Shown here one piece after another: positions 19,258-26,877 of a stretch of DNA of 64,000 nt. The notes below the pieces were generated by a model, which had not been told where the DNA came from, searched no databases, and saw only the letters and a program-made list of their open reading frames with translations. How positions within the stretch are numbered: the first letter of the stretch is position 1; each line of letters begins with the position of its first letter. Source of the stretch: Clostridium thermopalmarium DSM 5974. GTDB lineage: Bacteria > Bacillota > Clostridia > Clostridiales > Clostridiaceae. Location: assembly GCF_002995795.1 (NCBI RefSeq), contig NZ_PVXN01000012.1, positions 104,040-168,039 on the forward strand. Direction: 5' to 3'. The position numbers and the translations under genes are program-made.

Positions 19258-20541
19258 ATGATTAAAAAGATGAAAGAGTTTTTAATTAGCAAGTACGGCA
19301 TAAATAATAAAGTACTAGCCTTATATGAACATGCTATAAATGATGTAAAAGATGAATTTGATATTCTAGATGATATAAGAGAATTTAATCAAGCAAAAGT
19401 GTTAAATGCATTCCAAGAAGAGAGAATTAGCGAATCTCATTTTACTAATTCTAGCGGTTATGGATACGGAGATATAGGAAGAGATTCATTGGACAAGGTG
19501 TATGCAAGAGTTTTTAATTGTGAAAGCGCTCTTGTAAGACCTCACTTTGTAAATGGAACTCATGCATTAGGAGCAGCTCTATTTGGGAATTTAAGGCCTA
19601 ATGATACAATGTTATCAGTTTGCGGCGAGCCTTATGACACTCTTCATGGCATAATAGGAATAGATGGGACAGATGGAATGGGTTCTTTAAAAGAATTTGG
19701 AGTAGATTATAAGCAATTAAATTTAACTGCTCAAAACAAACCTGATTTTAAAAGTATAGAAAAAGCTTTGTTATCAGATGAAAGTATAAAATTAGTTCAT
19801 ATTCAAAGATCAACTGGCTATGGATGGAGAAAGGCTTTAACCATAGAGGATATACGAAAAATTATAAACTGTGCAAAACAAATTAGAAATGATATAATTT
19901 GCTTTGTAGACAATTGTTATGGCGAATTTATAGATACTTTAGAACCTACAGATGTTGGAGCTGATCTAATAGCTGGATCGTTAATTAAAAATATAGGAGG
20001 AGGTATAGCTCCTACAGGTGGTTATATAGCGGGAAAAAAAGAATATGTAGAAAAAGCTGCATATAGATTAACAGTTCCTGGAATAGGAGGAGAGTGCGGA
20101 TCTACTTTTGGTGTTGTACGTTCTATGTATCAAGGATTATTTCTCGCTCCTCATATAACTATAGAAGCCTTAAAAGGTGCTATATTTTGCTCAAGGTTAA
20201 TGGAGCTTGCTGGTTTTGATGTGCTTCCTAAATTTAATGATAAGCGAAGCGATATAATTCAAGCTATAAAGTTTAATGACAAAGAAAAGCTAATTCAATT
20301 CTGCAAAGGAATTCAAGCTGGTTCACCTGTAGATTCTTTTGTAGAATGTGAACCATGGGATATGCCAGGTTATACAGACCAGGTTATAATGGCGGCAGGA
20401 GCTTTTATACAAGGATCATCAATTGAATTATCAGCGGATGCACCAATTAGGGAGCCTTATATAGCATATCTTCAAGGAGGACTTACCTTTGATCATGCTA
20501 AAATAGGTATTCTCATAGCCTTAAGTAGAATTATAGAATAA
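19258..20541 (+). CDS. ynbB: PLP-dependent enzyme, methionine gamma-lyase-like (YnbB / aluminium-resistance family)
   Basis: 427 residues. The fold is a type I PLP enzyme: SSGYGYGDIGRDSLDKVYA marks the family start, VRPHFVNGTHALGAALF the phosphate-binding loop, CFVDNCYGEF the Asp that contacts the pyridine nitrogen, and AGSLIKNIGGGIAPTGGY contains the lysine that forms the Schiff base. Family members are annotated as aluminium resistance proteins or methionine gamma-lyase-like proteins; the true substrate is not established. Start set at the ATG with GTGAGGG upstream. Linked with hfq and lexA in many clostridia, suggesting position rather than function is conserved. Confidence 0.8.
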   Translation: MIKKMKEFLISKYGINNKVLALYEHAINDVKDEFDILDDIREFNQAKVLNAFQEERISESHFTNSSGYGYGDIGRDSLDKVYARVFNCESALVRPHFVNGTHALGAALFGNLRPNDTMLSVCGEPYDTLHGIIGIDGTDGMGSLKEFGVDYKQLNLTAQNKPDFKSIEKALLSDESIKLVHIQRSTGYGWRKALTIEDIRKIINCAKQIRNDIICFVDNCYGEFIDTLEPTDVGADLIAGSLIKNIGGGIAPTGGYIAGKKEYVEKAAYRLTVPGIGGECGSTFGVVRSMYQGLFLAPHITIEALKGAIFCSRLMELAGFDVLPKFNDKRSDIIQAIKFNDKEKLIQFCKGIQAGSPVDSFVECEPWDMPGYTDQVIMAAGAFIQGSSIELSADAPIREPYIAYLQGGLTFDHAKIGILIALSRIIE

Positions 20542-20589
20542 AATAACTGCAAGTAGATAAATTAAAAGTTATCTGCTTGCAGTTATTTT
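20540..20589. terminator. Bidirectional terminator between ynbB-like gene and lexA
   Basis: Arms 20540-20560 and 20569-20589 pair over 21 bp with one G-U, loop ATTAAAAG, with A and T at the outer ends, so it serves both convergent genes. Confidence 0.85.
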
Positions 20590-21196
20590 AATATCTTCTA
20601 AATAATCCAACTAATTTTCCGATAATCTTACAATTCTCTACGATTATTGGAGCCATCGATTTATTTTCGGGTTGAAGTCTGATAAAATTCTTTTCTTTAA
20701 AAAATCTTTTAAGTGTAGCTTCATTATCGATTAGAGCAACTACTATATCACCGTTTTGTGCATAGTCAGTTTTTTCTATGATGGCTAAATCTCCATCTAA
20801 AATTCCAGCTTCAATCATACTTTCTCCTGTAACAGAAAGCATAAATAATTCTCTATTACTTGGCATAAAATTCAAGGACATTGGAAAGGTATCTTCAATA
20901 TTTTCCACGGCCAATATAGGTGTACCAGCAGGCACTTTTCCTATTATAGGTATGTTTACTATTTCTTTTTTTATCATAGGTTCTTTAAGTATTTCTATAG
21001 CTCTTGGTTTTGTAGAATCTCTTCTAATGAGACCTTTTTTCTCTAATCTTTCAAGATGACCATGTACAGTTGATGTTGAACTCAAGCCTACGCCTTTACA
21101 TATTTCTCTAACTGAAGGGGGATAACCTTTCTCTAATATTTGTTTTTTAATAAATTCATATATTTCAGTTTGCTTATCTTTTCTCATTTCACCCAT
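20588..21196 (-). CDS. lexA: LexA repressor
   Basis: 202 residues. The winged-helix DNA-binding domain covers about 1-68 ([20 protein letters not shown]). The autocleavage bond is Ala90-Gly91 in KVPAGTP. The catalytic dyad is Ser126 (TGESM) and Lys163 (ATLKRFF). It represses SOS genes until RecA filaments trigger self-cleavage. Ribosome site AAGGAGTG precedes the first ATG. Its promoter (21225-21253) carries an SOS box at 21252-21263, so it represses itself; recA lies 8.6 kb away with the same box. Confidence 0.96.
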   Translation of the reverse strand: MGEMRKDKQTEIYEFIKKQILEKGYPPSVREICKGVGLSSTSTVHGHLERLEKKGLIRRDSTKPRAIEILKEPMIKKEIVNIPIIGKVPAGTPILAVENIEDTFPMSLNFMPSNRELFMLSVTGESMIEAGILDGDLAIIEKTDYAQNGDIVVALIDNEATLKRFFKEKNFIRLQPENKSMAPIIVENCKIIGKLVGLFRRY

Positions 21197-21224
21197 TCAA
21201 AACACTCCTTATTTTATATTCTAA

Positions 21225-21253
21225 ATTATAACATAAATTTTGGATAATATCAA
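21225..21253 (-). promoter_or_regulatory. lexA promoter (sigma-A type)
   Basis: On the - strand, TTGATA (21248-21253) and TATAAT (21225-21230) are 17 bases apart. The -35 overlaps the SOS box. Confidence 0.8.
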
Positions 21254-21263
21254 ACAAATGTTC
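21252..21263. promoter_or_regulatory. LexA-binding SOS box between lexA and the Cys-rich gene
   Basis: GAACATTTGTTT on the - strand matches the Gram-positive core GAAC-N4-GTTC at seven of eight conserved bases. It overlaps the lexA -35 and lies 8 bases upstream of the -35 of the divergent gene, so LexA could control both. Confidence 0.7.
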
Positions 21264-21271
21264 TATAATTA

Positions 21272-21300
21272 TTGATTGTGCTAAAACCATCTGATATAAT
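21272..21300 (+). promoter_or_regulatory. Promoter of the Cys-rich gene
   Basis: TTGATT (21272-21277) and TATAAT (21295-21300) are separated by 17 bases, 25 bases upstream of the start codon. Confidence 0.75.
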
Positions 21301-21325
21301 ACAATAGATAGGAGAGGTGATACAA

Positions 21326-21724
21326 ATGGTTAAAACTTGTGTGTTTGAGTCTAATAAAGTATGTAACAATTGCGGAGAGTGTAATATATGCGATTTAGAT
21401 TCGAATAAATTGTGTAATAACTGCGGTAAGTGTTTACAGTTAGAAGGGTATGATGTTAAAGCTATAGACATTGATGAGATAATAGATGATCTATCTGAAG
21501 TTAATGAATATGATACATGTGAAGAAAAAATAGAAGATATAAATATAGATATAGATAGCTTAAAACTGTTAAATAGAGATTTAAAAGATTCTGATATCAG
21601 TTTGGAATATATAGATGACGTGGATGGTTTAAATGATTTATTAGATAACATAGATAATAGTGATGAAGTAATAAAAGAAGTTTTTCCTGGATTATTAATA
21701 GTAAATAAAAAAACCAAAAAGTAG
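21326..21724 (+). CDS. Cys-rich acidic protein of unknown function
   Basis: 132 residues. The first 36 hold eight cysteines (5, 13, 16, 19, 22, 30, 33, 36) with the unit CNNCGxC repeated at 13-19 and 30-36, which strongly suggests a metal or Fe-S binding knuckle. The rest is very acidic (IDIDEIIDD, YIDDVDGLNDLLDNIDNSD), ending in a short basic VNKKTKK tail. I do not recognise a family with known function. Start is the ATG with GGAGAGGTGA upstream. It diverges from lexA across an SOS box and has its own promoter and terminator, so a damage-linked role is possible but only inferred. Confidence 0.75.
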   Translation: MVKTCVFESNKVCNNCGECNICDLDSNKLCNNCGKCLQLEGYDVKAIDIDEIIDDLSEVNEYDTCEEKIEDINIDIDSLKLLNRDLKDSDISLEYIDDVDGLNDLLDNIDNSDEVIKEVFPGLLIVNKKTKK

Positions 21725-21725
21725 T

Positions 21726-21784
21726 AAAAACGAAAAGTTTTTCTTTTTTAATGATATTTTTGAAAAGAAAAACTTTTCGTTTTT
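21726..21784. terminator. Bidirectional terminator between the Cys-rich and recombinase genes
   Basis: A perfect 22-bp stem (21726-21747 with 21763-21784) with A and T ends serves two convergent genes. Confidence 0.85.
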
Positions 21785-21786
21785 AT

Positions 21787-22773
21787 TTACTCTTCGCTTA
21801 AAGGGTTTAAATTGACAGCTTGCCTTAGAGTCTCATCATCTACATGAGTATATATCTGCGTTGTAGATACATTTTCATGGCCTAGTATCTTCTGAAGACT
21901 ACGAATATCTACATTTCCGTACTTATACATTAAGGTTGCGGCAGTATGTCTTAACTTATGAGGAGAGTATTTTTGATAATCAAGACCCGCTTTAGAAATA
22001 TACTTTTTAACTAACAATTCAACACTTCTTTTATTTATTCTTCTATTATTTCTACTTATAAATAGAGCATCCTTATCTTTCTCGTCTAGCTTATTATTTT
22101 TTCTTAAGCGAATAGGAAGATAATTATGTAAAGCCTTTAAACAAGCAGCATTCAAATATACAGTTCTTTCTTTGTTACCTTTACCTATAATAGTCAGGGT
22201 ATCTGCTTTTATTTTTGAAATATCTATACTACATAATTCAGAAAGCCTCAACCCGCAGTTGAGAAATAGGGTGATTATACAATAATCCCTTTCTTTATTT
22301 TCTCCATCTATACATGACAATAAAAGCTTACTCTCATCTAAAGATAAGTATATAGGGTTTCTTTTATTTATTTTTGGAGTTTCTAGCTCTAAAGCCGGAT
22401 TCTCTTCAATAATTTTTGCCTTATTATATAAATATTTAAAAAAAGATTTTAAAGAAGCGACTTTGCGAGCACGAGCATAACTACCATTGTTTCTATAATT
22501 TTCTGTAAAGGATATAAAAGCATAAAGATCGGATAATTTAATTTTTTTTATTAATTTTTCGTCTATATCATTTATAGGGATTTGTTCAAAATCTATATCA
22601 TCTTTGACATATCCTCTATAAAGCTTTATAAATTTAAAAAACATAGAGAGATCATACTTATATCCGTTAATTGTATTTTTAGATTTTCCTTTAATGGTAT
22701 TAAGATAGTTTAAAAATTCATTTAAACATTCTGGTAATGTTGGATCAAATACATTTGATAAACTATAATTCAT
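21787..22773 (-). CDS. Xer-type tyrosine recombinase
   Basis: 328 residues. The N-terminal SAM-like core-binding domain covers about 11-117. The catalytic domain has all expected residues: Arg176 (CGLRLSEL), Lys198 (IIGKGNKE), His272 and Arg275 (PHKLRHTAATL), His299 (LGHEN) and the nucleophile Tyr308 (TTQIYTHVD). The Xer/CodV pattern PHxLRHTxAT favours chromosome-dimer or cassette-resolving recombinases over phage integrases. Start chosen at the ATG with AAGGAGGG six bases upstream. A perfect 21-bp inverted repeat (22790-22835) lies immediately upstream, in the transcribed leader. Chromosomal, between lexA and purB, with no phage genes around. It could be the XerC/XerD of this organism or a stand-alone recombinase. 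Confidence 0.85.
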   Translation of the reverse strand: MNYSLSNVFDPTLPECLNEFLNYLNTIKGKSKNTINGYKYDLSMFFKFIKLYRGYVKDDIDFEQIPINDIDEKLIKKIKLSDLYAFISFTENYRNNGSYARARKVASLKSFFKYLYNKAKIIEENPALELETPKINKRNPIYLSLDESKLLLSCIDGENKERDYCIITLFLNCGLRLSELCSIDISKIKADTLTIIGKGNKERTVYLNAACLKALHNYLPIRLRKNNKLDEKDKDALFISRNNRRINKRSVELLVKKYISKAGLDYQKYSPHKLRHTAATLMYKYGNVDIRSLQKILGHENVSTTQIYTHVDDETLRQAVNLNPLSEE

Positions 22774-22789
22774 TATGCCCTCCTTTTTC

Positions 22790-22835
22790 ACCACACCAAC
22801 TTCGCTAAATATACATTTAGCGAAGTTGGTGTGGT
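22790..22835. repeat. Perfect 21-bp inverted repeat, dif-like, 5' of the recombinase gene
   Basis: Arms 22790-22810 and 22815-22835 are exact complements around ATAC. The central 28 bases (22799-22826) split as 11-6-11, with arm ACTTCGCTAAA and spacer TATACA; Firmicute dif sites begin ACTTC and have a TATATA-like spacer. No T run follows on either strand, so it is not a standard terminator. In mRNA it would form a hairpin ending a few bases before the recombinase ribosome site, an alternative role. Confidence 0.55.
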
Positions 22836-22859
22836 AGTACTAAAATCAGATTTTATTAT

Positions 22860-22889
22860 ATTATACAATAGAACTAGCACTACTTGTAA
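22860..22889 (-). promoter_or_regulatory. Probable promoter of the recombinase gene
   Basis: TTACAA (22884-22889) and TATAAT (22860-22865) on the - strand, spacer 18. Transcription would begin just upstream of the inverted repeat. Confidence 0.5.
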
Positions 22890-22909
22890 TACTTACTAAT
22901 TCAAATTTA

Positions 22910-22965
22910 AATTTTATCTTAAATAAATCCATATAAAAATATATGGATTTATTTAAGATAAAATT
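22910..22965 (-). terminator. Terminator at the end of purB
   Basis: Perfect 26-bp stem (22910-22935 with 22940-22965), loop of four, overlapping the purB stop codon. Confidence 0.75.
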
Positions 22966-24397
22966 ATACATTTATCGTTACATTAATATCTATTTGATCT
23001 TTATATTTTTTGATGATCGGAGTTACTGTATTAGTTATAAATTCTTCAACTTGATTAGCAGCTCTTCCTATAAAATTTTCAGGACTTATTATGGAACGTA
23101 TTTCTTCTTCGCTCATATAAAAAGAGTTATCATTCACTATTCTTTCTATCAAATCATTGTCAAGACCTTCTTCTTTAACCATTTTAGCCGCTTGCATAGA
23201 CAGGGTTCTTATTTTTTCATGAAGTTCTTGTCTATCCCCACCTCTTTTTACAGCCTCCATTAATATATTTTCTGTAACCATAAAAGGAAACTCTTTATTT
23301 ATGTGGGATTGAATCACTTTCTCATAAACAACCATGCCTTTTGATATATTAATATATAAATTTAACACTCCATCTAATGCCAAAAAACATTCAGAAATAG
23401 CTAACCTTTTATTAGCCGAATCATCCAAAGTCCTCTCGAACCATTGTGTTGCTGCAGTTATTGCTGGATTTAAAGAATTTATAATTACAAATCTACTTAA
23501 TGCACTAATTCTTTCAGATCTCATGGGATTTCTTTTATAAGCCATAGCAGATGAACCCACCTGTTTTTCTTCGAACGGTTCTTCCATTTCTTTCATACTT
23601 TGCAAAATTCTCAAATCATTGCTAAACTTATAAGCACTTTGAGCTATTTCAGAAAGCGTATTTAATATAATCGAATCTACCTTTCTAGGATAAGTTTGAC
23701 CTGTGACTTCATAAGTTGAATCAAATCCCATTTTATGAGCTATTAAGTAATCAAGTTTCTTTACTAAAGATTCGTCATTGTTAAATAATTTCATGAAACT
23801 TGCTTGAGTTCCAGTAGTCCCTTTAGCACCTCTTAATCTTAATTTGCTTATGACAAATTCCAAATTCTCCAGATCTAAAATTAAATCTTGTATCCAAAGC
23901 GTAGCTCTTTTACCTACAGTGGTTAACTGAGCAGGTTGTAGATGAGTAAAAGCTAATGTAGGAAGACTTTTATACCTTATAGCAAAATCAGATAAATTTT
24001 CTATTATCTTAATAATTTTATTTCGTACAATTATAAGAGCGTCTCTCATAATTATTAAATCCGTATTATCCCCTACAAAGCAACTTGTTGCCCCTAAATG
24101 TATTATACCTTTAGCTTTAGGACATTGTAATCCATACGCATACACATGACTCATTACATCATGTCTTATTTCTTTCTCTTTTTTTTCTGCATCATCATAA
24201 TTTATATTTTCTACATTTGATTTCAATTCTTCTATTTGTTCCTGAGAAATGTTTAAACCTAATTCTTTTTCACTTTCAGCTAAAGCTACCCAAAGTTTTC
24301 TCCATGTTTTATATTTCATATCATCAGAGAACAAATAGGACATTTCAGGAGAAGCATACCTACTGTTTAATGGAGAATTATAACTATCTCTTTTCAT
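22964..24397 (-). CDS. purB: Adenylosuccinate lyase
   Basis: 477 residues of the fumarase/aspartase superfamily. The signature loop GSSAMAYKRNPMRSE near 290 holds the catalytic serine; HLGATSCFVGDN near 88-99 and TFTHLQPAQ-type sequence (AFTHLQPAQLTT) near 160 hold the catalytic histidines. It works twice in purine synthesis, cleaving SAICAR and adenylosuccinate with release of fumarate. Length matches the 475-residue clostridial/animal type rather than the shorter Bacillus type. Start is the ATG preceded by GGAGGTTTTTGT; an upstream in-frame ATG lacks a ribosome site. It stands alone, away from a pur operon. Confidence 0.93.
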   Translation of the reverse strand: MKRDSYNSPLNSRYASPEMSYLFSDDMKYKTWRKLWVALAESEKELGLNISQEQIEELKSNVENINYDDAEKKEKEIRHDVMSHVYAYGLQCPKAKGIIHLGATSCFVGDNTDLIIMRDALIIVRNKIIKIIENLSDFAIRYKSLPTLAFTHLQPAQLTTVGKRATLWIQDLILDLENLEFVISKLRLRGAKGTTGTQASFMKLFNNDESLVKKLDYLIAHKMGFDSTYEVTGQTYPRKVDSIILNTLSEIAQSAYKFSNDLRILQSMKEMEEPFEEKQVGSSAMAYKRNPMRSERISALSRFVIINSLNPAITAATQWFERTLDDSANKRLAISECFLALDGVLNLYINISKGMVVYEKVIQSHINKEFPFMVTENILMEAVKRGGDRQELHEKIRTLSMQAAKMVKEEGLDNDLIERIVNDNSFYMSEEEIRSIISPENFIGRAANQVEEFITNTVTPIIKKYKDQIDINVTINV

Positions 24398-24481
24398 ACA
24401 AAAACCTCCGTAACAAATATTATTAAATTTAATAAATAATTTATTCATATTATATCATATATTATATACAAGATTAAATAT

Positions 24482-24495
24482 ATTTGTTCGTAATT
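24482..24495 (-). promoter_or_regulatory. Possible PurR box upstream of purB
   Basis: On the - strand AATTACGAACAAAT resembles the PurBox AWWWCCGAACWWT with two mismatches. It lies 85-98 bases upstream of the purB start. It is inside a looser inverted repeat (ATATTTGT / ACAAATAT). Suggestive only. Confidence 0.25.
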
Positions 24496-24586
24496 TTTAC
24501 AAATATAATCAGGTTCTATTTTATTACTAAATCTAATATAATCTATTAATAAATACATAATTTTATTTAATGGGAGGTACATATGT

Positions 24587-24790
24587 ATGTATAAGTTAAG
24601 TTTAATAGACAAGATCTCTTTACTGCTAATTATAATAGGTGCTATTAACTGGGGACTTATAGGTTTATTTGATTTTAATGTTACAAAGTTTGTCTTTAGT
24701 TTCATACCTTCGCTTCAGCGAATAATATATATAGTAATAGGATTATCGGGAATTAACGTTCTATTATTTATTAAAAAAATAGAAATGTAG
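24587..24790 (+). CDS. DUF378 family small membrane protein
   Basis: 67 residues with two hydrophobic helices (about 10-30 and 44-62) and the family hallmark GAINWGLIGLFDFN between them. DUF378 proteins (B. subtilis YuzA) are two-span membrane proteins of unknown function found near stress or sporulation genes. The ribosome site GGGAGGT supports this start; a second ATG four bases upstream runs into a stop. It diverges from purB and converges on ptsH at a shared terminator. Confidence 0.75.
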   Translation: MYKLSLIDKISLLLIIIGAINWGLIGLFDFNVTKFVFSFIPSLQRIIYIVIGLSGINVLLFIKKIEM

Positions 24791-24798
24791 TTAAAATA

Positions 24799-24828
24799 AA
24801 ATAAAAGGCTAATACCAGCCTTTTATTT
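24799..24828. terminator. Bidirectional terminator between the DUF378 gene and ptsH
   Basis: AATAAAAGGCT (24800-24810) pairs with AGCCTTTTATT (24817-24827), loop AATACC, with A and T flanks. Confidence 0.75.
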
Positions 24829-24829
24829 A

Positions 24830-25087
24830 TTATTCAAGAGATTCAATTAATTTTGCCATTTCTTCAGCAGCTAACGTTTCATCATCGCCAGATGCTGTAA
24901 TAGTAACTTTAGAATCTTTAGTAACTCCTAGTGATAAAACTCCTATCAAACTTTTTACATTAGCTTTCTTATCATTATATTCTAAGTATATTTCTGATTT
25001 AAATGAAGATGCCTTTTTTACTAGTAAAGTAGCAGGACGTGCATGTAGACCAGTTGAACTTTTAACTATTGCTTCTTTTTTTACCAT
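24830..25087 (-). CDS. ptsH: Phosphocarrier protein HPr
   Basis: 85 residues. His15 in GLHARPA is the site phosphorylated by enzyme I, and Ser46 in KSLIGVLSLG is the site of HPr kinase. This shows the Gram-positive regulatory HPr that couples PTS sugar uptake to CcpA control. ptsI is not adjacent, so ptsH is a single-gene unit, as in several clostridia. Start is the ATG after GAGGTGAT. Its promoter reuses the terminator hairpin of the neighbouring aminotransferase gene. Confidence 0.95.
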   Translation of the reverse strand: MVKKEAIVKSSTGLHARPATLLVKKASSFKSEIYLEYNDKKANVKSLIGVLSLGVTKDSKVTITASGDDETLAAEEMAKLIESLE

Positions 25088-25127
25088 TAATATCACCTCA
25101 ATTTAAATTTTTAAATAGCACTATTAT

Positions 25128-25155
25128 ATTATATCATTATTTTAATATTTCTCAA
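25128..25155 (-). promoter_or_regulatory. ptsH promoter
   Basis: TTGAGA (25150-25155) and TATAAT (25128-25133) on the - strand, spacer 16. The -35 lies in the terminator stem of the gene before it. Confidence 0.7.
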
Positions 25156-25179
25156 CTTTTAATTTAAAAGTTGAGAAAT
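25147..25179 (-). terminator. Terminator of the aminotransferase gene
   Basis: ATTTCTCAACTTTT (25147-25160) pairs with AAAAGTTGAGAAAT (25166-25179). It covers the stop codon. Confidence 0.6.
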
Positions 25180-26355
25180 AAAATTTTCTATTCTATTTAA
25201 GCCTATCTCAATTTCTTTCATAGAAACAGCATATGAAAGTCGTACATAATCATCTAAACCAAAGGCTATCCCAGGAATAACAGCTACCTTTTCCTCAGAC
25301 AGCAAGCATTCTGCAAATTCCATAGAGTTATTAATTACCTTATTATCAATTTTTCTACCATAGTATTTTGATACATTGAGCATAATATAAAATGCACCTT
25401 CAGCACTTATGCAAGATAGATTATTAATCGAATTAATTTTATTAATCATATAGTTTTTTCTTTTTTCAAATTCTTTTACCATATTATATAAGTCTTCTTG
25501 AGGACCAGTCAAAGCTTCTAAGGCAGCATATTGAGCTACGGATGTAGGGTTAGAAGTAGTATGACTTTGAATACTTGACATTAGTTTAATTATATGTTCA
25601 TCCCCAGCTGCATATCCTATTCTCCAACCTGTCATAGCATAAGATTTAGAAACTCCGTTAACTACAATAGTTCTCTTATAAGCATCTTCATTTAAACTTG
25701 CAATACTTATATGAATATTATCTTCATATATTAACTTCTCATATATTTCATCAGATATTATTAATAAATCATGACGTTTCGCAAAGTCAGCTATAGCTAA
25801 TAGCTCTTCTTTAGAATAAACAACTCCTGTAGGGTTATTAGGGCTATTTATTATAATACATTTAGTCCTATCGCTTACCTTCTTTTCCATAGCTTCAATT
25901 GTATACTTGAAATTATCTTTCTCCTGACATTCCACAAAAATCGGAACTCCTCCATAAAGTCTTACTAATTCAGGATAACTCACCCAATATGGAACAGGTA
26001 TAAGAACTTCATCACCATAGTTTAAAACTGCTTGAAATACATTTGATAAACATTGCTTTGCCCCGGTAGAAACTATTACTTGATCAATTGTGTAAAACAA
26101 ATTATTGTCCTTTTTAAATTTTTCGATAATGGCCCGCTTTAATTCAATTATGCCAGAAGCAGGAGTATATCTAGTTAGCCCTAGATCTATAGCTTTTTTA
26201 GCAGCCTCCTTAATATTTACCGGCGTATCAAAGTCAGGCTCTCCTGCTCCAAAACTGATTATATCAATACCCTCTTTAGCCATTTGCTTTGCTTTAGCTG
26301 TTATAGCTAGTGTTAATGAGGGAGATATATTTTTTGCTTTTTCTGATACTATCAT
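25159..26355 (-). CDS. Class I/II PLP aminotransferase (aspartate aminotransferase type)
   Basis: 398 residues of fold type I. GAGEPDFDTP near 36 binds substrate, SPNNPTG (about 172-178) is the classic motif, SDEIYEKL holds the Asp/Tyr contacting PLP, and SKSYAMTGWRIGYA holds the Schiff-base lysine near 236. C-terminal FAEC/RLSYAV includes the Arg that binds the substrate carboxylate. Subgroup I-gamma aspartate aminotransferases of clostridia look like this: oxaloacetate plus glutamate to aspartate. Other amino acids cannot be excluded. Start chosen at the ATG with GGAGGA upstream; a more distal ATG sits inside that ribosome site. Confidence 0.85.
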   Translation of the reverse strand: MIVSEKAKNISPSLTLAITAKAKQMAKEGIDIISFGAGEPDFDTPVNIKEAAKKAIDLGLTRYTPASGIIELKRAIIEKFKKDNNLFYTIDQVIVSTGAKQCLSNVFQAVLNYGDEVLIPVPYWVSYPELVRLYGGVPIFVECQEKDNFKYTIEAMEKKVSDRTKCIIINSPNNPTGVVYSKEELLAIADFAKRHDLLIISDEIYEKLIYEDNIHISIASLNEDAYKRTIVVNGVSKSYAMTGWRIGYAAGDEHIIKLMSSIQSHTTSNPTSVAQYAALEALTGPQEDLYNMVKEFEKRKNYMINKINSINNLSCISAEGAFYIMLNVSKYYGRKIDNKVINNSMEFAECLLSEEKVAVIPGIAFGLDDYVRLSYAVSMKEIEIGLNRIENFISQLLN

Positions 26356-26486
26356 TACAGTATTTTCCTCCATTTTTTAAATATATGTAATATATAATAT
26401 TATAACATAACTAATTTATCTTAAATATCAAACAATAAATAACTTATAAACTCACTCACAACAACATTCTTTAAATATAAAGTTTA

Positions 26487-26747
26487 TTATCTAGGTTGAA
26501 CAATTAATTTTATAGCCGTTCTAGTTTCATTATTTATTTGTACATCAGTAAATGCTGGAATACAAATTAAATCTATCCCAGTTGGAGCAACAAAACCACG
26601 TGCAATAGCAATAGCCTTAATCGCTTGATTCAATGCCCCCGCACCAATTGCTTGAATTTCTGCCAAACCAACTTCTCGTAATACGCCAGCTAGTGCGCCA
26701 GCCACAGAATTTGGATTAGATTTAGCTGATACTTTTAGCATTTCCAT
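26487..26747 (-). CDS. spoVS: Stage V sporulation protein S
   Basis: 86 residues, nearly identical to the family along its whole length, with KVSAKSNPNSVAGALAGVLR at the start and a C-terminal RTAIKLIVQPR. SpoVS is a small Alba-like protein needed for proper engulfment and coat/cortex development; null mutants affect septation. It marks the organism as a spore former. Ribosome site TAGGAGGT precedes the ATG. It lies between rny and an aminotransferase gene; rny-spoVS adjacency is common in Firmicutes. Confidence 0.95.
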   Translation of the reverse strand: MEMLKVSAKSNPNSVAGALAGVLREVGLAEIQAIGAGALNQAIKAIAIARGFVAPTGIDLICIPAFTDVQINNETRTAIKLIVQPR

Positions 26748-26822
26748 AATTAACCTCCTATAATTACGTTCATTATTTTATAAATATATATATAGTATTA
26801 GTATTTCTACAAAAAAAATAAA

Positions 26823-26864
26823 AACCCTCTATTTTGCTATCATAAAATTGCAAAATAAAAGGTT
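26823..26864 (-). terminator. Terminator after rny
   Basis: TATTTTGC (26830-26837) pairs with GCAAAATA (26850-26857), extended by AACC/GGTT; the - strand continues into a T run. Confidence 0.7.
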
Positions 26865-26877
26865 CTATTTTATAAAT

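Noticed and set aside
22790..22835. The inverted repeat upstream of the recombinase as a simple terminator of purB
   Set aside because: purB already has a terminator at its stop codon, and no T run follows this repeat on either strand.
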